A stretch of 47,771 nucleotides of DNA from Achromobacter pulmonis. GTDB taxonomy: Bacteria > Pseudomonadota > Gammaproteobacteria > Burkholderiales > Burkholderiaceae_B. The position numbers and the translations under genes are program-made. Under the pieces are notes generated by a model, which was not told the DNA's origin, made no database searches, and was given only the letters and a program-made list of their open reading frames with translations. Shown here one piece after another: positions 1-8,359 of this stretch. The stretch spans positions 144,849-192,619 of the forward strand of contig NZ_POQS01000009.1 in the NCBI RefSeq assembly GCF_002885955.2. Reading direction: 5' to 3'. Positions within the stretch are counted from its first letter, which is position 1; each line of letters opens with the position of its first letter.

Positions 1-1
1 C

Positions 2-1867
2 TATCTGGCCAGCGACCCGCGCACCGACAGCATCGTGCTCTATCTGGAAGACGTGGGCCCGGCCCGCGAATTCATGAGCACGCTGCGCGCGGCCGCCTCG
101 ATCAAGCCGGTGATCGTGCTCAAGGCGGGCCGTTCCGACGCCGACGGCGGCGACGCCATTTTCGACGCCGCCCTGCGCCGCGCGGGCGCGGTGCGGGTGC
201 GCTACTTCGTGCAGCTGTTCTCGGCGGTCAAGGTGCTGGGCTACACGCGCCGTCCCAAGGGCCGGCGCGTGGCGCTGATCTCCAACGGCAGCGGCCCGCC
301 CCAGCTGGCCATGGACCTGATCGGCCCCGAGGCCGCGGTGCTGCGCGCCGAGTTCGCGCCCGCGACCCAGCGCGCGCTGGCCGCCATGCTGGAGCCGGAC
401 GCGGCCACCAGAAACCCCGTCATCACCTTCACCCCGCTGACGCCGGAGCGCATCCGCGCCATGCTGGACGCGGTGCTGGACGACAGCGGCGTGGACGGCG
501 TGCTGGTGCTGCTGGCGCCCGACGCGCTGGCCGACATGCAGGCGGTGGCGCGCGAACTGGCGCAGATCGCGCCCAAGGCCAAGAAACCGGTGGTGACGTG
601 CTTCATGGGCGACGCCGGCATGCGGCCGCTGCGGCGCATGCTGGACGACGCCGGCACCCCGGCGTTCCGCACGCCGGAGTCGGCCGCGGACGCCTTCGGC
701 GTGCTGGCGACCCACCACTACAACCAGCAGCTGCTTCTGCAGACGCAGCCGCCGGAACCGGCCAGCCACGTGCCCGACCTGATCACCGCGCGCGAGGTGC
801 TGGCGCGGGTGCGCGCCGACGGCCGGCGCGAACTCACCAGCTCCGAGATCCGCACGCTGCTGGCGCTGTTCTACGTGCCGCTGCGCGACATGCCCATGGA
901 CATCATGGCGGCCGAGCCCGAATCGCGTCCGATGGCGATCCGCGTGCGGCGCGATCCGCAGTTCGGCCCGGTCATCCGTTTCGGCGCGGGCGGGCCGGAC
1001 GCGGCGCTGTCGCAGTCGGACCGCGGCGTGGACCTGCCGCCGCTCAACGGCTTCCTGGCGCGCCAGCTGATCGAGCGCAGCCGGCTCTGGCGCCGGGTGC
1101 TGGCGCCGCGCATCGGCCATATGGCGGCCGAGGCGCTGCAGCAGGCGCTGGTGCTGGTATCCGAAATGGTCTCGGAACTGCCCGACATCGAAACCCTGGA
1201 CATCGATCCGCTGTACGCCGGCGAAACCCATCTGCGCGCCGGCGGCCTGCGCATGACGCTGACCGACAAGCCCGGCTGCGGTTCGCCCCAGGCCGAGGGC
1301 TATCCGCATATGGCGATCCACCCGTATCCGGCGCGGCTGGTGCAGGTGCGCCGCTTCGACGACGGCATCCCCTGGGTGCTGCGGCCGATCCGGCCCGAGG
1401 ACGCCGAGCCGCTGCAGGAGTTCATCCGCGGCCTGTCCGAGCGTTCGCGATACATGCGTTTCGTGTCCATGATGCGCGAGCTGACCCCGCGCATGCTGTC
1501 GCGCTATACCCAGGTCGATTACCACCGCGAACTGGCGCTGGTGGCCGCCACGCAAGTGCCCAACCCGGCCAACCGCGGCCATCCGCGGGAGGTGCTGGTG
1601 GGCTTTGCGCACTACCTGCGCAACCCCGACGGGCGCGGCGCCGAGTACGCGCTGGTGATCGGCGACGACTGGCAGCGCCGCGGCCTGGGTCGTCAGCTCA
1701 TGACGGCCCTGATCGACGCCGCCCGCGAACAGGGCCTGGAATACATCGACGGCCTGGTGCTTTCCAGCAACCGGCCCATGCTGGCGCTGATGACCAGCCT
1801 GGGCTTCACCAACGACGCGGACCCCGAGGACCCGACCATGCGCCGGGTCTGGCTCAACCTGGCCTGA
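2..1867 (+). CDS. Acyl-CoA synthetase-like / GNAT acetyltransferase fusion (Pat-like), 5' end outside window
   Basis: The frame is open from the first bases, so the N-terminal CoA-binding part lies upstream; about 621 residues are visible. They contain the second flavodoxin-like part of an NDP-forming acyl-CoA synthetase, a remnant of the ATP-grasp region (FGPVIRFGAGG, then a DIETLDIDPL motif), and a C-terminal GNAT domain over roughly the last 160 residues with the acetyl-CoA loop QRRGLGRQ. Proteins of this layout (Pat/PatZ) acetylate lysines of metabolic enzymes such as acetyl-CoA synthetase. The ATP-grasp part looks shortened: the segment that normally carries the HKSD-type motif is not seen, which suits a regulatory rather than catalytic synthetase half. 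The last 14 bases overlap the end of the convergent hydrolase gene. Family call is firm; the substrate is inferred. Confidence 0.85.
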   Translation, partial: YLASDPRTDSIVLYLEDVGPAREFMSTLRAAASIKPVIVLKAGRSDADGGDAIFDAALRRAGAVRVRYFVQLFSAVKVLGYTRRPKGRRVALISNGSGPPQLAMDLIGPEAAVLRAEFAPATQRALAAMLEPDAATRNPVITFTPLTPERIRAMLDAVLDDSGVDGVLVLLAPDALADMQAVARELAQIAPKAKKPVVTCFMGDAGMRPLRRMLDDAGTPAFRTPESAADAFGVLATHHYNQQLLLQTQPPEPASHVPDLITAREVLARVRADGRRELTSSEIRTLLALFYVPLRDMPMDIMAAEPESRPMAIRVRRDPQFGPVIRFGAGGPDAALSQSDRGVDLPPLNGFLARQLIERSRLWRRVLAPRIGHMAAEALQQALVLVSEMVSELPDIETLDIDPLYAGETHLRAGGLRMTLTDKPGCGSPQAEGYPHMAIHPYPARLVQVRRFDDGIPWVLRPIRPEDAEPLQEFIRGLSERSRYMRFVSMMRELTPRMLSRYTQVDYHRELALVAATQVPNPANRGHPREVLVGFAHYLRNPDGRGAEYALVIGDDWQRRGLGRQLMTALIDAAREQGLEYIDGLVLSSNRPMLALMTSLGFTNDADPEDPTMRRVWLNLA

Positions 1868-2525
1868 GCCTGTCGGTGGCCTCGTCCACCGACAGCACGT
1901 CGCCGAAGAACATGATCCAGCCGTGTAGCGCGTGCTCGTGCTCGGCCGGCGTCACCGCCGCCAGCGCGTCGTCGATCATGATGCTGCGGAAGTCGCGCAT
2001 CATCGCGTCGCGCCCGGTGGATTCGCAGCATACGTTGGTGACGGTGCCGGCGATCAGCAGGGTGTCCACGCCGCGCCCGCGCAGCAGCGGTTCCAGCTCG
2101 GAAGATCCCGGCGCCATGGCGCTGTAGAAGCGCTTGACCACCCGCAGGTCCGAGTCGTGGGCGCGCAGGTCCGGGTGCAGCGCGAAGCCGGGCGAGTCGC
2201 GGCGCAGCGTCTGCAGGCGCCTGGCGCTGCGTTCGGGCGTCAGCATCACGCCGTGGTGGTGCGACCAGAACGAATCGGCGTTGTCGGACGCGGTCTGCAC
2301 CCAGACGATGGTGCCGCCGGCGGCGCGGACCGCTTCGCACAGGCGGTTGATGGGGCCGATGATTTCGCGCGCGGGCGCGCATTCGCCCTGGTAGCCGGGC
2401 AGCGTGAAGTACTGCTGCATGTCGATCACCACCACGGCCAGGCGCGAGGCCGGCAGCTCGTCGTAGGGATGCAGGCAGCCCTGGCGGGCCACCACGCGGT
2501 CGCGCACCCACTGCGGGAATTCCAT
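1854..2525 (-). CDS. Isochorismatase-family cysteine hydrolase
   Basis: A 223-residue alpha/beta hydrolase of the isochorismatase/nicotinamidase superfamily. The Asp-Lys-Cys triad is visible as D35 (VVVIDMQ), K131 (VVKRFYSAM) and C166 (TVTNVCCEST). Family members cleave amide, carbamoyl or vinyl-ether bonds (N-carbamoylsarcosine, biuret, nicotinamide, isochorismate); the sequence does not say which applies here. It is the last gene of a minus-strand run, 9 bp after an SsuC-type permease, so it is probably co-transcribed with the importer and acts on the imported compound, plausibly an amide or ureide. The substrate is inference. Its 3' end overlaps the convergent acetyltransferase gene by 14 bp. 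Confidence 0.85.
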   Translation of the reverse strand: MEFPQWVRDRVVARQGCLHPYDELPASRLAVVVIDMQQYFTLPGYQGECAPAREIIGPINRLCEAVRAAGGTIVWVQTASDNADSFWSHHHGVMLTPERSARRLQTLRRDSPGFALHPDLRAHDSDLRVVKRFYSAMAPGSSELEPLLRGRGVDTLLIAGTVTNVCCESTGRDAMMRDFRSIMIDDALAAVTPAEHEHALHGWIMFFGDVLSVDEATDRLRPG

Positions 2526-2534
2526 GTCGGCTCC

Positions 2535-3371
2535 TTATCCGTAGCGCCGCGCGATGGCGGCTTCAATGCGGTAGACGGCCAGGTACATCAGGCTGGAGAT
2601 CACGGCCAGCACGGCGATCGCGGTCATGACGATATTCAGCTTGAAGATCTGGCTGCCGTTCATGATGAGAAAGCCCAGCCCCGAATCGGCCGACTGGAAT
2701 TCGCCCACGATCACGCCCACCAGCGCCAGGCCGATGTTCATCTTCACGGCCGCGATCAGCGTGGGCACGCTGCCGGGCAGCACCACCTTGGTCAGCACCT
2801 GCCAGCGGCTGGCGCCGAAGGTGTGGGCGAGCTTGACCTTGTTCAGGTCGATGCCGCGAAAGCCCGCGTAGACCACCATGATGGTCACGAACACCGCGAT
2901 CGCCACGGCCATGCCGTACACCGCGTAGTCCGAGCCCAGCCACAGGTAGAAGATCGGCACGAACGCGATCTTGGGCATGGCGTTGGCCACCACCAGGAAC
3001 GGGTCGAGCACCTTGTACAGGAAGTCCGACCACCACAGCGCCGCCGCCACCGCGATGCCGATCAGCATGCTCAGGCCGAAGCCCACCAGCGTGGCCGACA
3101 GCGTGGTCAGGATGTGCTTGCCCAGGTTGCCGTTGTTCCACAGTTCGATGAAGGTGGGCCACAGCGCGCTGGGATAGCTGGTCAGCATGGGGTTGAGCAC
3201 GTGCATGCGCGGCAGGATCTCCCAGGCGCACAGGAACAGCGCCAGCAGCAGGACCTGCGCCACGCGGATGTGGCGGCGGCGCGCGCGGTCGCGCCGCAGG
3301 TAGTCCAGGTATTTCTCGCTGGGCGCGCGCACGGCGCGCAGCGGCACGGTATTGGCGACGGGGGCGTTCAT
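2535..3371 (-). CDS. ABC transporter permease, SsuC/TauC type
   Basis: A 278-residue inner-membrane permease of the nitrate/sulfonate/taurine/pyrimidine-precursor class (BPD_transp_1). After a basic cytoplasmic N-terminus (DYLRRDRARRRHIR) come about six hydrophobic segments; the region around residues 195-215 (KVKLAHTFGASRWQVLTKVVLPG) matches the EAA loop that docks on the ATPase. It lies 3 bp after the ATPase gene and 9 bp before the hydrolase gene, giving the operon order binding protein, ATPase, permease, hydrolase. The permease alone does not define substrate. Confidence 0.9.
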   Translation of the reverse strand: MNAPVANTVPLRAVRAPSEKYLDYLRRDRARRRHIRVAQVLLLALFLCAWEILPRMHVLNPMLTSYPSALWPTFIELWNNGNLGKHILTTLSATLVGFGLSMLIGIAVAAALWWSDFLYKVLDPFLVVANAMPKIAFVPIFYLWLGSDYAVYGMAVAIAVFVTIMVVYAGFRGIDLNKVKLAHTFGASRWQVLTKVVLPGSVPTLIAAVKMNIGLALVGVIVGEFQSADSGLGFLIMNGSQIFKLNIVMTAIAVLAVISSLMYLAVYRIEAAIARRYG

Positions 3372-3374
3372 GGG

Positions 3375-4190
3375 TCAACCCTCCACGTGGACGTCCAGCT
3401 CGTCCCAGAGCTGTTTGAAGTAGGCGTTGAATTCCGGACGCGAGCGCGCCTGGAACGGTGTCGGCCGCGTCTGGCCTTCGTAATGGATGCGGTACTGGCT
3501 CTTGAGCCGCCCGGGCCGGCGCGACAGCACGATGACGCGGTCGGTCATCGCGATGGCCTCGCCGATGTCGTGGGTGACCAGCACCACCGTCTTGCCTTCG
3601 CGGCGCAGGATGTCCACCACTTCGTCGGAGATCGCCAGCCGGGTCTGCGAATCCAGCGCGGAGAAGGGCTCGTCCAGCAGGATCACGTCGGGCTCGGTGA
3701 CCAGCGTGCGGGCCAGCGCGGCGCGCTGGCGCATGCCGCCCGACAGCTGGCGCGGCGTGTGCGACAGGAACGCGCCCAGCCCGCATTTCTCCAGCAGGTG
3801 CACGGCGCGCGCTTCGCTGCGCGCGTCGCGCCGGCCCTGGATCTCGGCGCCGAGCATGACGTTGTCGAGGATGGTGCGCCACTCGAACAGATAGTCCTGC
3901 TGCAGCATGTAGCCGATGCGCGGATTGGGCTTGGTCACGGCCTGGCCGTCTATCGCCACCGAGCCGGAGGTGGGCGGGATCAGCCCGGCGATCAGCGACA
4001 GCAGGGTGCTCTTGCCGCAGCCGCTCTGCCCGATCAGGCTGACGAACTCGCCGGCGGCCAGCGTGAACGACACGTTCGACAGCGCCTCGGTTTCGCCTTC
4101 CTGCGTGAAGTACGACAGACAGACATCGCGCAGCTCGATCTTCGCGGTGGCCGCGCCGGGTTTCAGGTTGTGGACGACGGCTCCCATCAT
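3375..4190 (-). CDS. ABC transporter ATP-binding protein, SsuB/TauB type
   Basis: A 271-residue ATPase with a Walker A (GQSGCGKST, about residue 55), Q-loop (MLQQDYLFEW), signature (LSGGMRQR), Walker B (VILLDEPFSALD) and switch His (LVTHDIGEA). It energises the adjacent SsuC-type permease. Two ATG codons are in tandem at the start (4190 and 4187); the first overlaps the TGA of the upstream binding-protein gene as ATGA, which indicates translational coupling. Confidence 0.92.
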   Translation of the reverse strand: MMGAVVHNLKPGAATAKIELRDVCLSYFTQEGETEALSNVSFTLAAGEFVSLIGQSGCGKSTLLSLIAGLIPPTSGSVAIDGQAVTKPNPRIGYMLQQDYLFEWRTILDNVMLGAEIQGRRDARSEARAVHLLEKCGLGAFLSHTPRQLSGGMRQRAALARTLVTEPDVILLDEPFSALDSQTRLAISDEVVDILRREGKTVVLVTHDIGEAIAMTDRVIVLSRRPGRLKSQYRIHYEGQTRPTPFQARSRPEFNAYFKQLWDELDVHVEG

Positions 4191-5191
4191 TGCGCCTTCC
4201 TTGCAAAGTCGGTCACCACCACGTCCTCGTACTTGACGCGCGCGCCGTCCTTCATGACCGCGCTGGCGACCAGCATGTCCTGAAGCTGGTTCATGGCCTC
4301 GGCCGTCACCAGCGGCGTGCGCTTCCAGATCTGGTACTTCTTGTAGCGCTCGATCGCCTCGGTCACCGCGGCCTGGTCCATGCCGGGGAAAAAGCTCATG
4401 ATCTGCGGCGTCAGGGCGGCGGCCGGCGTGTCCTGGACGTATTTCTCGGCGCGCGCCACCACGTCGGTCCAGGCCTGTATCACCTTGGGGTTGTCGCGGA
4501 TGTATTTGTCGGTGGCGGTGAACACGGTGTAGTCCACCTGGCCCACTTCATGGCCGACCGAGGCCACGATATAACCCTTGCCATTGCGCACCAGTTCCCC
4601 GGCCTCCGGCTCCAGGAAAATGCCGTACTCGCCCTGGCCCGCCATCCAGGCCCCGGCGCGCGCCGGAATGCCGATGTTGTTCAGCAGCTTGACGTCCTTC
4701 TGCGGGTCCACGCCATGCTTGCGCAGCGCCGTCTCCAGGAACACCAGCGGATTCGAGCCGGGCCGGAAACCGATGATCTCCTTGCCCTTGAGCATGGACC
4801 AGTCGAACTTCTCCACCGGCTTGCGCGACAGCAGGAAGAAGCCGTCGGTGGCGGTCAGCCCGGCGAAGATCCGCGGCTTGACCGGCGATTCGCTGTTCTG
4901 CACGTAGATGGAGGCTTCCGGACCGATCAGCACGATGTCGGCGCTGCCCGAGAGCAGGGCGGTCATGCCCTTGTCGGTGCCCTGCGAGGTCTTCATGGAG
5001 ACCTCCAGGCCGGCGTCCTTGAAGTAGCCCTGCGACAGGGCCACGTACTTGGGCACGTAGAGGATGGAGCGCACCACCTCTTCGTAGCGCACCTTCACTG
5101 GGGGATTGAGGGCTTCGGCCTGGGCGGCCAGGGGGGCGAGCAGCGCGAGCAGCGCCGCGCCCGCCAGTCGGGGCGATGGCAAGGATTTCAC
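4187..5191 (-). CDS. ABC transporter substrate-binding protein, SsuA/NMT1 type
   Basis: A 334-residue periplasmic binding protein with a Sec signal peptide (MKSLPSPRLAGAALLALLAP, cleavage near AQA-EA). The mature part is of the NMT1/SsuA fold (ILYVPKYVALSQGYFKDAGL, then ALLSGSADIVLIGPEA). Such proteins bind sulfonates, nitrate, HMP/thiamin precursors or aromatic acids; the sequence gives no decision. It is the first gene of the minus-strand importer operon and overlaps the ATPase gene by 4 bp. A 19-bp palindrome (5315-5333) lies about 125 bp upstream and may be the operator. Confidence 0.88.
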   Translation of the reverse strand: MKSLPSPRLAGAALLALLAPLAAQAEALNPPVKVRYEEVVRSILYVPKYVALSQGYFKDAGLEVSMKTSQGTDKGMTALLSGSADIVLIGPEASIYVQNSESPVKPRIFAGLTATDGFFLLSRKPVEKFDWSMLKGKEIIGFRPGSNPLVFLETALRKHGVDPQKDVKLLNNIGIPARAGAWMAGQGEYGIFLEPEAGELVRNGKGYIVASVGHEVGQVDYTVFTATDKYIRDNPKVIQAWTDVVARAEKYVQDTPAAALTPQIMSFFPGMDQAAVTEAIERYKKYQIWKRTPLVTAEAMNQLQDMLVASAVMKDGARVKYEDVVVTDFARKAQ

Positions 5192-5490
5192 GGGACTTTC
5201 TCCTGCGTCTTGAATGCCACGCCGCTACCCGGCGCAACACACGGCCAAGGGAATGGATCGACTGCAACAACAGGAAAGCCCGAACACCTGCAAGCTCGGG
5301 CCGATACGGCTTGGATCGAATACTATATTCAATACAAACAGGCGACAAGCCCTTTTGGTGTTGTGGTTTCTCTCTATGGACGAGCGGGGAGAAGCCCTGA
5401 AAAATTCAGGGTTGAATTGCAGTTGGTATACAGAATGGGAGGGCGCCGGCGTTTGCCGCTGGCCACGAAAGGCGGCGGCCGGGGCCGCCT
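5192..5490. other. Intergenic region upstream of the ABC importer operon
   Basis: About 300 bp without a convincing gene, noticeably AT-richer than its surroundings between 5315 and 5440. It must hold the promoter of the minus-strand importer operon. The short frames that cross it have no family resemblance. It contains the palindrome at 5315-5333 and ends at a 66-bp repeat copy. Confidence 0.5.
5315..5333. promoter_or_regulatory. Candidate operator palindrome of the ABC importer operon
   Basis: Arms ATCGAATA and TATTCAAT around CTA form an inverted repeat with one mismatched position in eight; the inner GAATA/TATTC is perfect. It lies in the AT-rich part of the intergenic region, 125 bp upstream of the binding-protein start, where an operator for a dimeric repressor would be expected. 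No regulator gene is adjacent, so the binding protein is unknown. Confidence 0.3.
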
Positions 5491-5556
5491 GATGGGTTAC
5501 GCGCGCTCGATATTTGGGTTCTTGCCCAAGAACTCTCGCGCTGCACCCATCCTACG
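5491..5556 (+). repeat. 66-bp dispersed palindromic repeat, copy A
   Basis: Begins GATGGGTTACGCGCG and ends GCGCTGCACCCATCCTACG; the two ends are imperfect inverted repeats of each other (GATGGGT/ACCCATC). The same 66-bp unit occurs at 39957-40022 and, inverted, at 40032-40097. This copy overlaps the 3' end of the carboxylesterase gene and supplies its TAG stop at 5552-5554. Confidence 0.75.
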
Positions 5557-6229
5557 CCAGCACTTCCTTCAAGAACCCCGAAATATCCCGCACTTCCTCG
5601 GCGCAGACCGAGTGCGGCATGGGGTAGGTGTGCCAGCGCACGTCGTAGCCCAGGCGCTGCAGTTCGGCCAGCGAAGCCTGGGCGCGGGCCAGCGGCACGA
5701 CCGGGTCGTACTGGCCGTGGGCCAGGAAAATCGGGGTGTCCCGGTTGGCGCCGTCGCGCTCGGCCTCGGCCGTGTCGATGAGGGGCAGGTAGCCCGACAG
5801 GCCCATCATGCCCGCCAGCTTCTCGGGCAGGCGCAGGCCGGTGTGCAGGGTCATGGCGCAGCCTTGCGAGAAGCCGGCCAGCACGATCTTGGAGGTCGGG
5901 ATGCCGCGGGCGTTCTCGCGCGCGATCAGCTTGCGGATCGCGGCTTCGGAGGCGCGGATGCCGCGGCCGTCCTCGACGCGCACCAGGTCCATGACCAGGA
6001 TGTCGTACCACGACCGCATCGCCATGCCGTTGTTGATGGTCACGCGCTGCACCGGCGCGTTGGGGAACACGAAGCGCACGGCGGCGCCGGCCGGCAGGTC
6101 CAGTTCCGGCACGATGGGCGCGAAGTCGTTGCCGTCGGCGCCCAGGCCGTGCAGCCAGATCACGGCATGCGTGGGGTTGGGGGCGGTTTCGATCTCGATG
6201 CAATCGAGCAGGTCGGTCGGAGCGTTCAT
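5552..6229 (-). CDS. Carboxylesterase / phospholipase, alpha/beta hydrolase (EstB-like)
   Basis: A 225-residue cytosolic serine hydrolase of the Abhydrolase_2 (phospholipase/carboxylesterase) family, full length for that family. The N-terminal oxyanion segment is WLHGLGADGNDF; the nucleophile is S121 in GFSQG, with D175 (HGQYDPVVP) and H206 (YPMPHSVC) completing the triad. Known relatives hydrolyse short acyl esters. It follows darP by 17 bp on the same strand and may be transcribed with it. Its stop codon lies inside a 66-bp repeat element. Confidence 0.9.
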   Translation of the reverse strand: MNAPTDLLDCIEIETAPNPTHAVIWLHGLGADGNDFAPIVPELDLPAGAAVRFVFPNAPVQRVTINNGMAMRSWYDILVMDLVRVEDGRGIRASEAAIRKLIARENARGIPTSKIVLAGFSQGCAMTLHTGLRLPEKLAGMMGLSGYLPLIDTAEAERDGANRDTPIFLAHGQYDPVVPLARAQASLAELQRLGYDVRWHTYPMPHSVCAEEVRDISGFLKEVLA

Positions 6230-6246
6230 GGACGGCGGCGGAGGAA

Positions 6247-6798
6247 TCAGGGGGTAAGGGTCTTGAGCGCCTGGAACAGCGCGCGGTAGTGCTTTTTCTG
6301 CGGTTCCTGGCCCTGCAGCAGCGAGGCGTTGGCCAGCCGCTCCTTGCGCGCGGCGCGGATCAGGGCGCGCAGCTGCTGCGCGTCGGCCTGCGGATTGTTG
6401 TTCAGCAGCCGGGTCAGGGCGTCGTCGTCGTCGAGCAGGCGGTCGCGCAGGGTTTCCAGCCGGTGCATGGCGGCGGTTTCCTCGCGCGAGCCGTTTTCCC
6501 AGATGTCGAGCTGGGCGCGGATTTCGTCGGCCGGCGCGTCGCGCATCAGCTTGCCCACGAAGTGCACCTGGCGGCGCTTGCCTTCGCGGCCGGTGGTGCG
6601 CTGGGCCATGCGGATCGCCTCGTAGAGGCGTTCTTCGAGGGGCAATTGCTTGAGGCGCTCGGGCGACAGTTCGATCAGCTGCTTGCCCAGGTCCAGCAAG
6701 GCGTGCATTTCGCGCTTGATCTGGGATTTGCTGGGGCGGTCGTAGCCGTTCTCGTCGTAGCCGTCGGCGGCGGATTCTTCTGCGGGGTGGGAATTCAT
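6247..6798 (-). CDS. darP: Ribosome-associated protein DarP (YjgA, DUF615)
   Basis: A 183-residue, highly charged helical protein of the DUF615/YjgA family, recognised by PSKSQIKREMHALLDLGKQL near the N-terminus and a basic C-terminal half. The E. coli homologue associates with late 50S assembly intermediates. It diverges from pmbA, with under 60 bp between the two chosen start codons; this pmbA-yjgA divergence is common in proteobacteria and supports both calls. The acidic N-terminal tail (SAADGYDENGYD) is typical of the family. Confidence 0.9.
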   Translation of the reverse strand: MNSHPAEESAADGYDENGYDRPSKSQIKREMHALLDLGKQLIELSPERLKQLPLEERLYEAIRMAQRTTGREGKRRQVHFVGKLMRDAPADEIRAQLDIWENGSREETAAMHRLETLRDRLLDDDDALTRLLNNNPQADAQQLRALIRAARKERLANASLLQGQEPQKKHYRALFQALKTLTP

Positions 6799-6856
6799 GG
6801 AAAACTGCGCAATGACAGACTTGGCTATGATAACCGTCTCTGCAAATTGGACAGCA

Positions 6857-8221
6857 ATGGTTAAAACTTCCTCATCCTTGCCGCTGGCGGCGAATCACGC
6901 GCGTTTTTCCGAACTCGTCGAACAAACCCTCGCCTACGCGCGCCAGATCGGCGCGTCGGACGCCGCGGCGGAAGTCTCGGAAAGCCTGGGCCTGTCGGTT
7001 TCCGTGCGCAAGAACGACATCGAAACCGTGGAGCAGACCCGCGACCGTTCGCTGGACCTCACGGTCTACGCCGGCCAGAGCCGCGGTTCGGCCTCGACTT
7101 CCGACTTTTCCGAAGCGGCGCTGCGCCAGACGGTGGAAGCCGCGTGGCACATCGCCCGCCATACCGCCGCCGACCCGGCCGCCGGCCTGCCCGACGCCGA
7201 CCAGCTTGCCACCGAATTCCCCGACCTGGACCTGCACCACGCCTGGAGCGTGTCGACCGAAGAGGCGGCCGAACTGGCGCTGCGCGCCGAGCGCGCGGCC
7301 CGCGAGGTCGACGCCCGCATCACCAACACCGACGGCGCCACCGTGGGCACCTACGAAGGCCAGTTCGTCATGGGCAACACCCGTGGCTTCCTGGGCGGCT
7401 ATCCGTACTCGCGCCACAGCCTGTCGGTGGCGCCCATCGCCGGCCGCGGCAACGGCATGCAGCGCGACTACTGGTATTCGTCCGAGCGCGACCCGGCCAA
7501 GCTGGCCTCGCCCGAGGCCGTCGGCCGCTACGCCGCCGAGCGCACGCTGTCGCGCCTGTCGGCCCGCCGCGTCCGCACCGGCAAGTTTCCCGTCCTGTTC
7601 GAGGCGCCGCTGGCGCTGGGCCTGGTCGGCGCGCTGACCCAGGCCGCCAATGGCGGCGCGCTGTACCGCAAGGCCAGCTTCCTGGTGGATGCGCTGGGCA
7701 AGCCCATCTTTCCCGAGCACATCAACCTGACCGAAGACCCGCACGTCCGCGGCGCCATGGGTAGCTCGCCCTTCGACGACGAAGGCGTGCGCACGCGCCG
7801 GCGCAACGTGGTGTCGGCCGGCGTGCTGGAAGGCTACTTCCTGTCGTCCTACACCGCCCGCAAGCTGGGCATGGCCACCACCGGCAACGCCGGCGGTTCG
7901 CACAACCTGGTGTTCAGCTCCACGCGCACCCGGCGCGGCGACGACTTCGAGGCCATGCTCAAGAAGATGGGCACGGGCTTCCTGGTGACCGAACTCATCG
8001 GCCAGGGCGTCAACTACGTGACCGGCGACTACTCGCGCGGCGCCTTCGGCTACTGGGTGGAAAACGGCCAGATCCAGCACGCGGTGCAGGAAGTCACCAT
8101 CGCGGGCAACCTGGCCGACATGTTCAAGCAGATCGTCGCTGTGGGCGCGGACGCCATTTCGCGCGGCACCAAGACCACCGGCTCGATCCTGATCGAGGAA
8201 ATGGCCATCGCCGGGATCTGA
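6857..8221 (+). CDS. pmbA: Metalloprotease-family protein PmbA/TldE
   Basis: A protein of 454 residues from the ATG at 6857, close to the usual ~450 for PmbA. The frame is open upstream to 6797, but that start would lie inside darP, so I chose 6857. Family marks include SVRKNDIETVEQTRD near residue 45 and the C-terminal stretch VNYVTGDYSRGAFGYWVENG. As usual for PmbA there is no HExxH metal motif; that belongs to the partner TldD. The TldD/TldE pair is known for proteolysis in microcin B17 maturation and CcdA turnover. tldD is not in this window. Confidence 0.92.
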   Translation: MVKTSSSLPLAANHARFSELVEQTLAYARQIGASDAAAEVSESLGLSVSVRKNDIETVEQTRDRSLDLTVYAGQSRGSASTSDFSEAALRQTVEAAWHIARHTAADPAAGLPDADQLATEFPDLDLHHAWSVSTEEAAELALRAERAAREVDARITNTDGATVGTYEGQFVMGNTRGFLGGYPYSRHSLSVAPIAGRGNGMQRDYWYSSERDPAKLASPEAVGRYAAERTLSRLSARRVRTGKFPVLFEAPLALGLVGALTQAANGGALYRKASFLVDALGKPIFPEHINLTEDPHVRGAMGSSPFDDEGVRTRRRNVVSAGVLEGYFLSSYTARKLGMATTGNAGGSHNLVFSSTRTRRGDDFEAMLKKMGTGFLVTELIGQGVNYVTGDYSRGAFGYWVENGQIQHAVQEVTIAGNLADMFKQIVAVGADAISRGTKTTGSILIEEMAIAGI

Positions 8222-8359
8222 CCGCCGCCGCAACTGCTTTGCCGCCTGTTCTTTGCAATCCCTTACCGGAACAGGCCTTCCTTTCTGTCCCCATCTCGGC
8301 GTGTAATATCCGGCGGGTATCGCTCGATGTCCCAGGTGTCGCTGTAAAGGAGCAAAGAG

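Noticed and set aside
1932..4283. 783-residue plus-strand frame opposite the ABC importer
   Set aside because: Antisense shadow with His/Gln/Ala-rich composition; the minus-strand genes have all family motifs.
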